Assembly: GCF_002028425.1 (NCBI RefSeq)
Contig: NZ_CP020042.1
Span: 4,687,560 to 4,751,559 of the forward strand
Source: Streptomyces katrae
GTDB taxonomy: Bacteria; Actinomycetota; Actinomycetes; Streptomycetales; Streptomycetaceae
Direction: 5' to 3'
DNA length: 64,000 nt
Under the pieces are notes generated by a model. It saw nothing but the letters and a program-made list of their open reading frames with translations. It searched no databases and was not told the origin of the DNA. The stretch's first letter is position 1; the number at the start of each line of letters is the position of its first letter. Of the stretch, positions 46,231-55,489 are shown in pieces. The translations under genes were made by a program, and so were the position numbers.

Positions 46231-46287
46231 CCACTGACAATCCCTCTGACCTGCAACGACGCCCCGACCAGGGGGCGTTGTCAGTGG
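46231..46287. promoter_or_regulatory. Symmetrical divergent control region of the SWIM / MoxR cassette
   Basis: CCACTGACAA (46231-46240) and TTGTCAGTGG (46278-46287) are perfect complements placed symmetrically, 37 bases apart, between the divergent starts at 46210 and 46345. Each carries TTGTCA reading toward its gene, so they could be paired -35 elements or two operator half-sites coordinating both operons. Confidence 0.55.
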
Positions 46288-46344
46288 CGTGGTGCACCGT
46301 GGGTACAGCAGTCGGGAGCGGCTGCCGAGCACTGGAGGGGGACC

Positions 46345-47451
46345 ATGAGCACGCACGGGAACGACACCGGTACCGAGGCACTGCGACCGCACGCGGAAGA
46401 CGCCTTCGCGCACGAACTGAAAGCTCTGGAAGCCGCCGACGACCGGCCCCGCCCGGCCCGCTGGAAGCTCTCCCCCTGGGCCGTGGCCACCTACCTCCAG
46501 GGCGGCACGCTCGCGGACGGCACGGTCATCACCCCCAAGTACGTCGGCCCGCGCCGGATCGTCGAGGTCGCCGTCACCACCCTCGCCACCGACCGCGCCC
46601 TCCTCCTGCTGGGCGTCCCCGGCACCGCCAAGACCTGGGTCTCGGAACACCTGGCCGCCGCCGTCAGCGGGGACTCCACCCTGCTGGTCCAGGGCACGGC
46701 CGGCACCCCCGAGGAAGCCATCCGCTACGGCTGGAACTACGCCCGACTCCTGGCCGACGGACCCAGCCGCGACGCCCTCGTCCCCAGCCCCGTCATGCGG
46801 GCCATGGCCCAGGGCATGACCGCCCGCGTCGAGGAGCTCACCCGCATCCCCGCCGACGTCCAGGACACCCTCATCACCGTCCTGTCCGAGAAGACCCTCC
46901 CGATACCGGAGCTCGGCCAGGAGGTGCAGGCCGTGCGCGGCTTCAACCTCATCGCCACCGCCAACGACCGCGACCGCGGGGTCAACGAGCTCTCCAGCGC
47001 CCTGCGCCGCCGCTTCAACACCGTCGTCCTGCCGCTGCCCGCCACCGCCGACGCCGAGGTCGACATCGTCGCCCGCCGCGTCGGCCAGATGGGCCGCGCC
47101 CTGGACCTGCCCGCCGTGCCCGAGGGCCTGGAGGAGATCCGCCGGGTCGTCACCGTCTTCCGCGAGCTGCGCGACGGGATCACCGGCGACGGCCGCACGA
47201 AGGTGAAGTCGCCCAGCGGCACCCTCTCCACCGCCGAGGCCATCTCCGTGGTCACCGGCGGCCTCGCCCTCGCGGCGCACTTCGGGGACGGCGTCCTGCG
47301 CCCCTCCGACGTGGCCGCGGGCATCCTCGGCGCCGTCGTCCGCGACCCGGCCGCCGACCGGGTCGTCTGGCAGGAGTACCTCGAGGCGGTCGTCCGCGAG
47401 CGCGAGGGCTGGAAGGACTTCTACCGTGCCTGCCGGGAGGTGACGGCATGA
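46345..47451 (+). CDS. MoxR-family AAA+ ATPase
   Basis: 368 residues with Walker A GVPGTAKTW, a MoxR-type Walker B region (VEELTRIPADVQDTLITVLS), sensor 1 NLIATANDRDRG and arginine-finger region SSALRRRFNTVVLPLP. MoxR ATPases act as chaperones that load metals or remodel complexes, generally with VWA-domain partners. GGAGGGGGACC precedes the ATG. The stop overlaps the start of the DUF5682 gene by 4 bases. Confidence 0.95.
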   Translation: MSTHGNDTGTEALRPHAEDAFAHELKALEAADDRPRPARWKLSPWAVATYLQGGTLADGTVITPKYVGPRRIVEVAVTTLATDRALLLLGVPGTAKTWVSEHLAAAVSGDSTLLVQGTAGTPEEAIRYGWNYARLLADGPSRDALVPSPVMRAMAQGMTARVEELTRIPADVQDTLITVLSEKTLPIPELGQEVQAVRGFNLIATANDRDRGVNELSSALRRRFNTVVLPLPATADAEVDIVARRVGQMGRALDLPAVPEGLEEIRRVVTVFRELRDGITGDGRTKVKSPSGTLSTAEAISVVTGGLALAAHFGDGVLRPSDVAAGILGAVVRDPAADRVVWQEYLEAVVREREGWKDFYRACREVTA

Positions 47452-49751
47452 GGCCGGGCGGCACCGGACCGCTGCTGCTCGGGGTCCGCCACCACGGACC
47501 GGGCTCCGCCCGGGCGGTGCGGGCCGCGCTGGACCGGGCGCGGCCGCGGGCCGTGCTGATCGAGGGGCCGCCCGAGGGGGACGCGCTGCTCGCGCTGGCC
47601 GCCGAGCCGGGGATGCGCCCGCCGGTCGCCCTGCTCGCGCACGCGGCGGACGATCCGGGCCGGGCCGCCTTCTGGCCGCTGGCCGCCTTCTCCCCGGAGT
47701 GGGCCGCCATCCGCTGGGCCCAGGCCGGGGAGGTCCCGGTGCGTTTCATCGACCTCCCCGCCGCCCACACGCTGGCCGTGCCGGAGGAGGAGGGCGCCGA
47801 CGGGCAGGACGCCGGCGGGCGGGGCGGCGCCGGCGCCCTGCCGCTGGACCCGCTCGCCGTGCTCGCGGAGACCGCCGGGTACGAGGACCCGGAGCAGTGG
47901 TGGGAGGACGTGGTCGAACACCGGGGCAGCGGGGCGGTACGGGACCCGCTGGCCGCCTTCGGGGCCCTGGAGGAGGCCATGGGCGCCCTGCGCGAGACCT
48001 ACGGGCACGGCGGCCGTCCCCGCGACCTGGTGCGCGAGGCCCACATGCGGCAGCGGATGCGGGCCGCCCGCCGGGAGTTCGGCGAGGACTACGCCGTGGT
48101 GTGCGGCGCCTGGCACGTTCCGGCGCTCCGCGCCAGGACGACGGTCGCGGCCGACCGGGCCCTGCTCGCCGGGCTGCCCCGGACCAAGGTGGAGACCACC
48201 TGGGTGCCCTGGACCCACCGCAGGCTCGCCCGGGCCGGCGGATACGGCGCGGGCGTCACCTCGCCCGGCTGGTACGCGCACCTCTTCGCCTCCCGGGACC
48301 GGCCCGTCGAGCGGTGGCTGACCAAGGTGGCCGGGCTGCTGCGGGAGGAGGACCGGCAGGTCTCCCCGTCCCATGTCATCGAGGCGGTCCGGCTGGCCGA
48401 GACCCTGGCGGCCTTCCGGGGCCGGCCGGTGCCCGGGCTCGGCGAGACGCTGGAGGCGGTGCGGGCGGTGATGTGCGACGGCTCGGACGTACCGCTCGCG
48501 CTGGTCGAGGACCGCCTCGTCGTCGGGGACGTGCTCGGGGAGGTCCCGGACACGGCGCCCGCGGTACCGCTCCAGCGGGACCTCACCCGCCGGCAGCGCT
48601 CGCTGCGGCTGAAGGCGGAGGCCCGCGAGCGGGAGCTGGAGCTGGACCTGCGCAAAGACGGCGACGCGGCCAAGTCCCTGCTGCTGCACCGGCTGCGGAT
48701 GCTCGGGGTGGACTGGGGCGTGCCCGCCCCCTCCCGGGCCGGGACGGGCACCTTCCGGGAGACCTGGCGGCTGCGCTGGGAGCCCGAGCTGTCGGTGCGG
48801 GTCGCCGAGGCGGGCGTCTGGGGCACCACCGTCCTCGGCGCGGCCACCGCCAAGGCCGCGGCCGAGGCGGCGGCCGCGGCGGAGCTGGGGGAGGTCACGG
48901 CCCTGGCGGAACGGTGCCTGCTGGCCGGGCTGTCGCAGGCGCTGCCCGCCGTGCTGCGGGCACTGGCCGACCTGGCGGCGCTGGACACCGATGTGGCGCG
49001 GCTCGCCAAGGCGCTGCCCGCGCTGGCCCGTTCCCTGCGGTACGGGGACGTACGGGGCACGGACTCGGCGGCGCTCGGGACGGTCGCGGCCGGGCTGGCA
49101 GAGCGGATCTGCGTGGCCCTCCCCCCGGCCTGCGCGGCCGGGCTCGACGCCGACGGGGCGGCGGAGCTGCGGGGCCACCTGGACGGGGTGCACGGGGCGG
49201 TCGCCCTGCTGTCCGACGCGGACGGGGGGCTGCGGGAGCGCTGGTCGGCGGTGCTGCGGCAGCTGGCCGGGCGGGACAGCGTGCCCGGGCTGATACGCGG
49301 CCGGGCCGTGCGGCTGCTGCTGGACGAAGGGCGGCTCCCGGCCGCGGAGACGGCCCGGCTGATGGGGCTGGCACTGTCCCCGGCGGCCTCCCCGGCCGAC
49401 GCGGCGGGCTGGATCGAGGGGTTCGCGGGCGGCTCCGGCGGCGGGACGCTGCTGGTCCACGACGAGCGGCTGCTGGGCCTGGTCGACGCGTGGCTGGTGT
49501 CGGTCCCGGAGGGCGCCTTCATCGACGTACTGCCGCTGCTGCGGCGGACGTTCGGGGCGTACGAGCCGGGCGTGAAGCGCACCCTGGGCGAATTGGCCCG
49601 CCGCGGTCCGGGCCCGCGGGGCATACCCACCGGCGCCGCCCCGGCCCCCGAGGGCTTCGCCCCCGACCTGGACCCGGCCCGCGCGTCTGCGGCGGCGGAG
49701 GTGGCCCGGCTCCTCTTGGGGGCGCCCGACCTTGCCCTGGCCGGGCGGTAG
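47448..49751 (+). CDS. DUF5682 family protein
   Basis: 767 residues. The N-terminal third has LLLGVRHHGPGSARAVRAAL, AVLIEGPPEGDALLAL and REAHMRQRMRAA followed by YAVVCGAWHVPALR. These conserved His/Arg/Glu motifs resemble the EreA/ChaN/TraB-TIKI superfamily layout, suggesting a hydrolase-like domain (inference). The rest is long Ala/Leu/Arg helices (ADLAALDTDVARLAKALPAL), likely repeats. Start ATG 47448 overlaps the MoxR stop, indicating translational coupling. A dispersed repeat separates it from the VWA gene. Confidence 0.9.
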   Translation: MRPGGTGPLLLGVRHHGPGSARAVRAALDRARPRAVLIEGPPEGDALLALAAEPGMRPPVALLAHAADDPGRAAFWPLAAFSPEWAAIRWAQAGEVPVRFIDLPAAHTLAVPEEEGADGQDAGGRGGAGALPLDPLAVLAETAGYEDPEQWWEDVVEHRGSGAVRDPLAAFGALEEAMGALRETYGHGGRPRDLVREAHMRQRMRAARREFGEDYAVVCGAWHVPALRARTTVAADRALLAGLPRTKVETTWVPWTHRRLARAGGYGAGVTSPGWYAHLFASRDRPVERWLTKVAGLLREEDRQVSPSHVIEAVRLAETLAAFRGRPVPGLGETLEAVRAVMCDGSDVPLALVEDRLVVGDVLGEVPDTAPAVPLQRDLTRRQRSLRLKAEARERELELDLRKDGDAAKSLLLHRLRMLGVDWGVPAPSRAGTGTFRETWRLRWEPELSVRVAEAGVWGTTVLGAATAKAAAEAAAAAELGEVTALAERCLLAGLSQALPAVLRALADLAALDTDVARLAKALPALARSLRYGDVRGTDSAALGTVAAGLAERICVALPPACAAGLDADGAAELRGHLDGVHGAVALLSDADGGLRERWSAVLRQLAGRDSVPGLIRGRAVRLLLDEGRLPAAETARLMGLALSPAASPADAAGWIEGFAGGSGGGTLLVHDERLLGLVDAWLVSVPEGAFIDVLPLLRRTFGAYEPGVKRTLGELARRGPGPRGIPTGAAPAPEGFAPDLDPARASAAAEVARLLLGAPDLALAGR

Positions 49752-49945
49752 GGGACGGGCCCTGCCCCGGCCGGGCGGCCCGGGGCCGGTTCCCCTACCC
49801 CCCCAGACCCTCCCCCCGCGCCTCAGACGCCGGCGGGGCTGGATTCCGGCGCGGCGAATGAGCGCAACGGGGTCCGGGGCGGAGCCCCGGAGAACGGGTG
49901 AAGGGCGGGGCGGGGAGACGGCCCCGCCCAGCGGTGCACACGGCA
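49752..49945. repeat. Dispersed intergenic element, copy B
   Basis: Between the DUF5682 stop and the VWA gene lies a GC-rich element sharing CGCCTCAGACGCCGGCGGGG, GGTCCGGGGCGGAGCCCCGG, GAACGGGTGAAGGGCGGGG and CCGCCCAGCGG with copies near 42.8 kb and 57.3 kb. The GGGGC-GGA-GCCCC core is a perfect small hairpin. It splits an otherwise tight operon. Confidence 0.8.
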
Positions 49946-49967
49946 ACGAGTGAAAGGGGATCGGCAG

Positions 49968-51125
49968 ATGACGGAGACAGGCACGGAAACCGCCGGAGGC
50001 GAGCGGCTGCGGCGGTGGCGGATGGTGCTCGGCGGCGGCGAGGCCGACGGCACCGGGCGGGCGCTGAGCGGGCGGGACGCGGCGATGGACGGGGCGCTGG
50101 CGGCGCTCTACGGCGGGGGCGGCGACGGCAAGGGGCCGGGGGAGCGGTCGGCCGGGCTCGGCGCCTCCGCCCCGAGGGTGGCGCGGTGGCTCGGGGACAT
50201 CCGTACCTACTTCCCCGTCCCGGTGGTGCAGGTCATGCAGCGGGACGCGATCGAGCGGCTGGGCCTGTCCGCCCTGCTGCTGGAGCCGGAGATGCTGGAG
50301 GCCGTCGAGCCCGACGTGCACCTGGTCGGGACCCTGCTGTCGCTGAACAAGGCCATGCCCGACACCACGAAGGAGACGGCGCGGGCCGTGGTCCGCAGGG
50401 TGGTCGAGCAGCTGGAGAAGCGCCTTGCCGCCCGGACCCGCGCCACCCTCTCGGGGGCGCTCGACCGCTCGGCCCGGACCAGCCGCCCCCGGCACCGGGA
50501 CATCGACTGGGACCGGACGATCCGCGCGAACCTGAAGAACTACCTCCCCGAGTACCGCACGGTCGTGCCCGAGCGGCTGGTCGGCTACGGGCGGGCCGCG
50601 CAGGCCGTGAAGAAGGAGGTGGTGCTCTGCATCGACCAGTCGGGCTCGATGGCGGCTTCGGTCGTCTACGCCTCCGTCTTCGGGGCCGTCCTGGCCTCCA
50701 TGCGGTCGATCGCCACCCGCCTGGTCGTGTTCGACACGGCGGTGGCCGACCTGACCGACCAGCTCGACGATCCGGTGGACGTCCTCTTCGGCACCCAGCT
50801 CGGCGGCGGCACGGACATCAACCGTGCGCTGGCCTACTGCCAGTCCAAGATCACCCGTCCTGCCGACACGGTCGTGGTCCTGATCAGTGATCTCTACGAG
50901 GGCGGCATACGCGACGAGATGCTGAAGCGGGTCGCCGCGATGAAGGCGGCCGGCGTGGAGTTCGTGGCCCTGCTCGCGCTGTCCGACGAGGGCGCCCCCG
51001 CCTACGACCGGGAGCACGCCGCGGCCCTCGCCGCGCTCGGCGCCCCCGCCTTCGCCTGCACGCCCGACCTGTTCCCGGAGGTGATGGCGGCCGCGCTGGA
51101 GAAGCGTCCCCTGCCGGTGCCCTGA
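49968..51125 (+). CDS. VWA domain-containing protein
   Basis: 385 residues. A C-terminal von Willebrand A domain carries the MIDAS motif DQSGSM (near residue 222), then TQLGGGTDINRAL and the conserved Asp in VVLISDLYEGG. The N-terminal half is helical (MQRDAIERLGLSALLLEPEM). It pairs naturally with the MoxR ATPase; in known MoxR/VWA systems the VWA protein is the metal-dependent adaptor for the substrate. GAAAGGGGA precedes the ATG at 49968, a few codons inside the longest open frame. Confidence 0.94.
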   Translation: MTETGTETAGGERLRRWRMVLGGGEADGTGRALSGRDAAMDGALAALYGGGGDGKGPGERSAGLGASAPRVARWLGDIRTYFPVPVVQVMQRDAIERLGLSALLLEPEMLEAVEPDVHLVGTLLSLNKAMPDTTKETARAVVRRVVEQLEKRLAARTRATLSGALDRSARTSRPRHRDIDWDRTIRANLKNYLPEYRTVVPERLVGYGRAAQAVKKEVVLCIDQSGSMAASVVYASVFGAVLASMRSIATRLVVFDTAVADLTDQLDDPVDVLFGTQLGGGTDINRALAYCQSKITRPADTVVVLISDLYEGGIRDEMLKRVAAMKAAGVEFVALLALSDEGAPAYDREHAAALAALGAPAFACTPDLFPEVMAAALEKRPLPVP

Positions 51126-51181
51126 GGGGCTGCCGTGAATCGGCGGATCACACGAACATGCAGTTCCGCGGTGAGGCGATC

Positions 51182-51217
51182 TGTGACAGGTATCACCGCT
51201 CAGGTGTGATCTGTGAT
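51182..51217. promoter_or_regulatory. CRP-like palindrome and TGTGAT repeats upstream of sucC
   Basis: TGTGA-CAGGTA-TCAC (51182-51196) fits the TGTGA-N6-TCACA pattern of CRP-family proteins at nine of ten half-site bases. Two further TGTGAT hexamers follow at 51205-51210 and 51212-51217. The cluster is 174-209 bases upstream of the sucC start. Confidence 0.55.
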
Positions 51218-51293
51218 TTAGGGTCCTACGGCCCTCGGGGATAACCTGCGAGACGGACATGCCGCGTCCACGGTCACCGTGTGCGCCTCCCCA

Positions 51294-51309
51294 GTGACAG
51301 CGCCGTCAC
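51294..51309. promoter_or_regulatory. Perfect GTGAC palindrome upstream of sucC
   Basis: GTGAC-AGCGCC-GTCAC is a perfect 5-bp inverted repeat with a 6-base spacer, 82 bases upstream of sucC. It may be a second operator for the succinyl-CoA synthetase operon. Confidence 0.45.
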
Positions 51310-51390
51310 GTTGCCCTCCGCGGCACGCCCACGCAGATAGCAGACAAACCGCGAATCACTGCGAATCTTTAAGACAAGGGACGGACGCGC

Positions 51391-52569
51391 GTGGACCTGT
51401 TCGAGTACCAGGCGAGGGACCTCTTCGCCAAGCACGGTGTACCGGTGCTGGCCGGTGAAGTGATCGACACGCCTGAGGCGGCTCGCGAGGCCACCGAGAA
51501 GCTGGGCGGCAAGTCGGTCGTCAAGGCCCAGGTGAAGGTCGGCGGCCGCGGCAAGGCCGGCGGCGTCAAGCTCGCCTCCACCCCGGACGAGGCCGTCGCC
51601 CGCGCGACGGACATCCTGGGCATGGACATCAAGGGCCACACGGTCCACAAGGTGATGATCGCGGAGACCGCTCCCGAGATCGTCGAGGAGTACTACGTCT
51701 CCTACCTGCTCGACCGCACCAACCGCACCTTCCTGGCCATGGCCTCGGTCGCCGGCGGCATGGACATCGAGCAGGTCGCCGCGGAGACCCCGGAGAAGCT
51801 CGCGAAGGTCCCGGTCAACGCCAACGAGGGCGTCACGATCGAGAAGGCCCGCGAGATCGTCGCCCTGGCGAAGTTCCCGGCCGAGGTCGCCGAGAAGGTC
51901 GCCGAGGTCCTCGTGACCCTGTGGCAGACCTTCATCGCCGAGGACGCGCTCCTCGTCGAGGTCAACCCGCTCGCCAAGGTCGCCTCCGGCGAGGTCATCG
52001 CCCTCGACGGCAAGGTCTCCCTGGACGAGAACGCCGAGTTCCGCCAGCCGGGCCACGAGGAGTTCGTGGACCACGCGGCCGCGAACCCGCTCGAGGCCGC
52101 CGCCAAGGCGAAGAACCTCAACTACGTCAAGCTCGACGGCGAGGTCGGCATCATCGGCAACGGCGCGGGTCTCGTCATGAGCACCCTCGACGTCGTCGCG
52201 TACGCCGGTGAGAACCACGGTGGCGTCAAGCCCGCCAACTTCCTCGACATCGGCGGTGGCGCCTCCGCCGCCGTCATGGCCAACGGCCTCGAGATCATCC
52301 TCGGCGACCCGGACGTCAAGTCCGTGTTCGTCAACGTCTTCGGTGGCATCACCGCGTGTGACGAGGTCGCCAACGGCATCGTCCAGGCGCTGCAGCTGCT
52401 CGAGGACCGGGGCGAGGCGGTCACCAAGCCGCTGGTCGTCCGCCTCGACGGCAACAACGCCGAGCTGGGTCGCAAGATCCTCTCGGACGCCAACCACCCG
52501 CTGGTGCAGCGCGTGGACACCATGGACGGCGCGGCCGACAAGGCCGCCGAGCTCGCGGCTGCGAAGTAA
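51391..52569 (+). CDS. sucC: Succinyl-CoA synthetase beta subunit (SucC)
   Basis: ADP-forming subunit of succinyl-CoA synthetase (TCA cycle), 392 residues. It has an ATP-grasp domain from the N-terminus ([35 protein letters not shown]), VEVNPLAKV metal-binding segment and the C-terminal CoA-ligase domain ([26 protein letters not shown]). GTG start. It lies 21 bases upstream of sucD in one operon. The 265-base upstream region has CRP-like and GTGAC palindromes. Confidence 0.98.
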   Translation: MDLFEYQARDLFAKHGVPVLAGEVIDTPEAAREATEKLGGKSVVKAQVKVGGRGKAGGVKLASTPDEAVARATDILGMDIKGHTVHKVMIAETAPEIVEEYYVSYLLDRTNRTFLAMASVAGGMDIEQVAAETPEKLAKVPVNANEGVTIEKAREIVALAKFPAEVAEKVAEVLVTLWQTFIAEDALLVEVNPLAKVASGEVIALDGKVSLDENAEFRQPGHEEFVDHAAANPLEAAAKAKNLNYVKLDGEVGIIGNGAGLVMSTLDVVAYAGENHGGVKPANFLDIGGGASAAVMANGLEIILGDPDVKSVFVNVFGGITACDEVANGIVQALQLLEDRGEAVTKPLVVRLDGNNAELGRKILSDANHPLVQRVDTMDGAADKAAELAAAK

Positions 52570-52590
52570 GGGCAGAGGTCACAGACTCAC

Positions 52591-53481
52591 ATGGCTATCT
52601 TCCTCAACAAGGACAGCAAGGTCATCGTCCAGGGCATGACCGGTGCCACGGGCATGAAGCACACCAAGCTGATGCTGGCTGACGGCACCAACATCGTCGG
52701 CGGTACCAACCCGCGCAAGGCCGGCACCACCGTCGACTTCGACGGCACCGAGGTCCCGGTCTTCGGCACGGTCGCCGAGGCGATGGAGAAGGCGGGCGCC
52801 AACGTCTCCGTCGTCTTCGTCCCGCCGGCCGGTGCCAAGGGCGCCGTCATCGAGGCCATCGACGCCGAGATCCCGCTGGTCGTCGTCATCACCGAGGGCA
52901 TCGCGGTGCACGACTCCGCCGCCTTCTGGGCGTACGCGACCGCCAAGGGCAACAAGACCCGCATCATCGGCCCGAACTGCCCGGGTCTGATCACCCCCGG
53001 CCAGTCCAACGCCGGCATCATCCCGGGCGACATCACCAAGCCCGGCAAGATCGGTCTCGTGTCCAAGTCCGGCACGCTGACCTACCAGATGATGTACGAG
53101 CTGCGCGACATCGGCTTCACCTCCGCCGTCGGCATCGGTGGCGACCCGGTCATCGGCACCACGCACATCGACGCCCTGGAGGCCTTCGAGGCCGACCCGG
53201 AGACCGAGCTCATCGTCATGATCGGCGAGATCGGCGGCGACGCCGAGGAGCGTGCGGCGGACTTCATCGCGAAGAACGTCACCAAGCCGGTCGTCGGCTA
53301 CGTCGCGGGCTTCACCGCCCCCGAGGGCAAGACCATGGGCCACGCCGGCGCCATCGTCTCCGGCTCTTCTGGCACCGCACAGGCCAAGAAGGAGGCCCTT
53401 GAGGCCGCCGGCGTCAAGGTCGGCAAGACGCCGACCGAGACGGCCAAGCTCGCGCGCGAGATCCTCGAAGGCGCGAAGTAA
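52591..53481 (+). CDS. sucD: Succinyl-CoA synthetase alpha subunit (SucD)
   Basis: 296 residues with the CoA-binding fold ([15 protein letters not shown]), [11 protein letters not shown] and the phosphohistidine loop [13 protein letters not shown]. It partners with SucC to make ATP and succinate from succinyl-CoA. The operon ends at a strong terminator. Confidence 0.98.
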   Translation: MAIFLNKDSKVIVQGMTGATGMKHTKLMLADGTNIVGGTNPRKAGTTVDFDGTEVPVFGTVAEAMEKAGANVSVVFVPPAGAKGAVIEAIDAEIPLVVVITEGIAVHDSAAFWAYATAKGNKTRIIGPNCPGLITPGQSNAGIIPGDITKPGKIGLVSKSGTLTYQMMYELRDIGFTSAVGIGGDPVIGTTHIDALEAFEADPETELIVMIGEIGGDAEERAADFIAKNVTKPVVGYVAGFTAPEGKTMGHAGAIVSGSSGTAQAKKEALEAAGVKVGKTPTETAKLAREILEGAK

Positions 53482-53502
53482 GCGGTAGCGGTACGGACGT
53501 AC

Positions 53503-53546
53503 GGGCGTGGCCCGCACCCCTCGGGGGTGCGGGCCACGCCCTTTTT
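53503..53546 (+). terminator. Rho-independent terminator after sucCD
   Basis: An 18-bp perfect GC-rich stem (53503-53520 with 53524-53541) with a TCG loop is followed by TTTTT at 53542-53546. It is the clearest intrinsic terminator in the window. Confidence 0.96.
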
Positions 53547-53565
53547 CACGGCCCGGGCCGCCCGG

Positions 53566-55365
53566 TCACTCCAGCGTCGGGTGGATCCGGCGGGGGCCGG
53601 CGGCGGGATGGTCGCGGAGTTTGTCCTGCAGGACCCGGCTGGTCTCGGTCAGCCTCGGCGGACCGCTGAGCGGCGGCACCCCGGAGACGCTGACGCCCGC
53701 CGGGACCGGTGCCACGTAGTGGTCCGGCGCGGTGACGGTGGTGTACCCGGTGGTGGCGGCGATCACCGCCGTCAGCACGAGCGCGGCCCGCGCCCAGCGG
53801 CGGGCGCGGTATTCGCTGAGGGTGCGGACGGTGGCCGCCGGCGGCGGCTCCAGCGGTACGGCGGGCCGCACCGCGCCGAGCCATTCGCGCAGCACGGCCG
53901 ACTGCTCCTGCGGGGGCACGCCGGCCAGCCCGGGGAGCCGGGCGGCGAGGTCGGCGTGGGCGTGGAGCAGCCGGTTGCCGGTGGTGGGGGTGCTGGCCTC
54001 GGTCTCGGCGGCCGTGTCGGGCAGGTCGAGGCCGACGCCGTCGTAGAGCAGCACGGTCCGGCGGTGCGCGGGCGGCAGGGCGAGGAGGGCGCCCAGCAGG
54101 ATGCGGTCGTTGGGGTCGGCCGGGGCCTTGTCGGGGCGGCCGAGGGCCCGGTGGGCGCGGCGCAGCCGCCGCCAGGGGGAGAGCGCGTACTCGTACGCAG
54201 CGGCGCGGACCCAGCCGACGGGATCGGGGTCGGTGGCCACCTCGGGCCACTGCGCCCAGGCCTGACGGAACGCCCGCTCCACGGACTCCTGCGCGAGGCT
54301 GCGACGGCCCGTCAGCAGGTAGACCTGGCGGACGAGTGCGGGGGCGGAGTAGGCGTAGAGCGAGTCGAACGCCTCGGCGGGCCCCCGCGGCCGCACCACC
54401 CGCCCCGCCCTGCCGGGCGCCGGCCGGCCGGGGTCCGCCCCGGGCCCCGCGTCCGCGGGGACTCGGGCGGGCGGCTCGGGGTGCGGGCCGGTGCCGCCGT
54501 GCCCGGCGGACGCCGCACCGCCCGTCGCGGGGTCGGGCGGGGCGTCGGCGGCCGGCTGCGGGACGTCCGCAGCGGCGCGTGCCGGCGCGGGTTGCGGCGG
54601 GCCGGGGGCGGGCGCGGGCGGCGCCGGTGGGGCGGTGGGCACCGGGGTGACCGCGACGGGCGGCTGGCGCGGTGCGGCGGGCGGCTCGGGGTGCGGGCCG
54701 GTGCCGCCGTGCCCGGCTGACGCCGCACCGCCCGTCGCGGGGTCGGGCGGGGCGTCGGCGGCCGGCTGCGGGACGTCCGCAGCGGCGCGTGCCGGCGCGG
54801 GTTGCGGCGGGCCGGGGGCGGGCGCGGGCGGCGCCGGTGGGGCGGTGGGCACCGGGGTGACCGCGGCGGGCAGCGGGGGCCCGGGGTGCGGTGCGGGGGT
54901 CTCGGCCGCGGCCGGCTCCGGCGCCGTCGGCTCCGCCGAGGCGTCCCGCACCGAGGCGTCCCGCACCGGGGCGGCGGGTTCCGGGGCGTCCCGTACCGGG
55001 GCGGTGGCTTCCGGGGCGGTGGGTTCCGGGGTGGTGGGCAAGTGGGGGCGGGTCGTGGGGCGGGGCGGGGTGGAAGGGGGCTTCGGGGCGCGTTTCGCGG
55101 CGCGTCCGGGCCGGGTGTTCGGGCCTGCGGAGCGGTTCGCGCCCGCGCGCGCGAGACGGTCCAGCAGGTCCGCGTACGCGGCACGCGTGCGCGCACCCGG
55201 CTCCGTGCGGCCCGTTTCCCAAGAGCGGACGGTGCCGGGGCTGACCCCCAGCTCCGTCGCGACCTGTTCGTGCGTCAGTTCGCCCGACTCGCGCAGCCGG
55301 CGCCGCTCTTTGGGGGGCGGCAGGCCCCGCTCCGAGCAGGAGCCCGTCTCGACGTCTGGCGTCAT
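53566..55365 (-). CDS. XRE-type HTH protein with sigma-like domain and transmembrane helix
   Basis: 599 residues in an unusual order: a Cro/C1-type HTH ([20 protein letters not shown] ... VRSWETGR) near residues 20-70, an enormous Pro/Ala-rich linker of about 230 residues containing a tandem duplication, then an ECF sigma-like region 2 ([40 protein letters not shown]) and region 4-like part ([20 protein letters not shown]). One membrane helix ([20 protein letters not shown]) and a short external tail follow. It resembles SigE-family sigma or DNA-binding proteins fused to a membrane anchor. RBS GGGGAG. The ATG at 55365 is preferred to 55458. Confidence 0.88.
   Translation of the reverse strand: MTPDVETGSCSERGLPPPKERRRLRESGELTHEQVATELGVSPGTVRSWETGRTEPGARTRAAYADLLDRLARAGANRSAGPNTRPGRAAKRAPKPPSTPPRPTTRPHLPTTPEPTAPEATAPVRDAPEPAAPVRDASVRDASAEPTAPEPAAAETPAPHPGPPLPAAVTPVPTAPPAPPAPAPGPPQPAPARAAADVPQPAADAPPDPATGGAASAGHGGTGPHPEPPAAPRQPPVAVTPVPTAPPAPPAPAPGPPQPAPARAAADVPQPAADAPPDPATGGAASAGHGGTGPHPEPPARVPADAGPGADPGRPAPGRAGRVVRPRGPAEAFDSLYAYSAPALVRQVYLLTGRRSLAQESVERAFRQAWAQWPEVATDPDPVGWVRAAAYEYALSPWRRLRRAHRALGRPDKAPADPNDRILLGALLALPPAHRRTVLLYDGVGLDLPDTAAETEASTPTTGNRLLHAHADLAARLPGLAGVPPQEQSAVLREWLGAVRPAVPLEPPPAATVRTLSEYRARRWARAALVLTAVIAATTGYTTVTAPDHYVAPVPAGVSVSGVPPLSGPPRLTETSRVLQDKLRDHPAAGPRRIHPTLE
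54466..54865. repeat. Tandem 190-bp duplication within the HTH/sigma-like gene
   Basis: 54466-54655 and 54676-54865 are identical except for one substitution (GCCCGGCGGA versus GCCCGGCTGA), with a 210-bp period that keeps the reading frame. Each unit encodes about 63 residues (with a 7-residue joiner) rich in Pro and Ala, including [18 protein letters not shown]. The near-identity indicates a recent duplication or gene conversion. Confidence 0.93.
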
Positions 55366-55489
55366 GTCACACTCCCCGCGACCTGGCAGCACAGCACTGG
55401 GCGATAAAGTACATAAACGTATATTGGGCGACACAACGGACAATCGCCTGTTACCCACCCATAGCGCGTGTCGTTGGCACCATGACGGT

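Noticed and set aside
47421..51260. Minus-strand frame of 1279 codons opposite DUF5682 and VWA
   Set aside because: Shadow frame with low-complexity composition; the plus-strand genes have clear domains.
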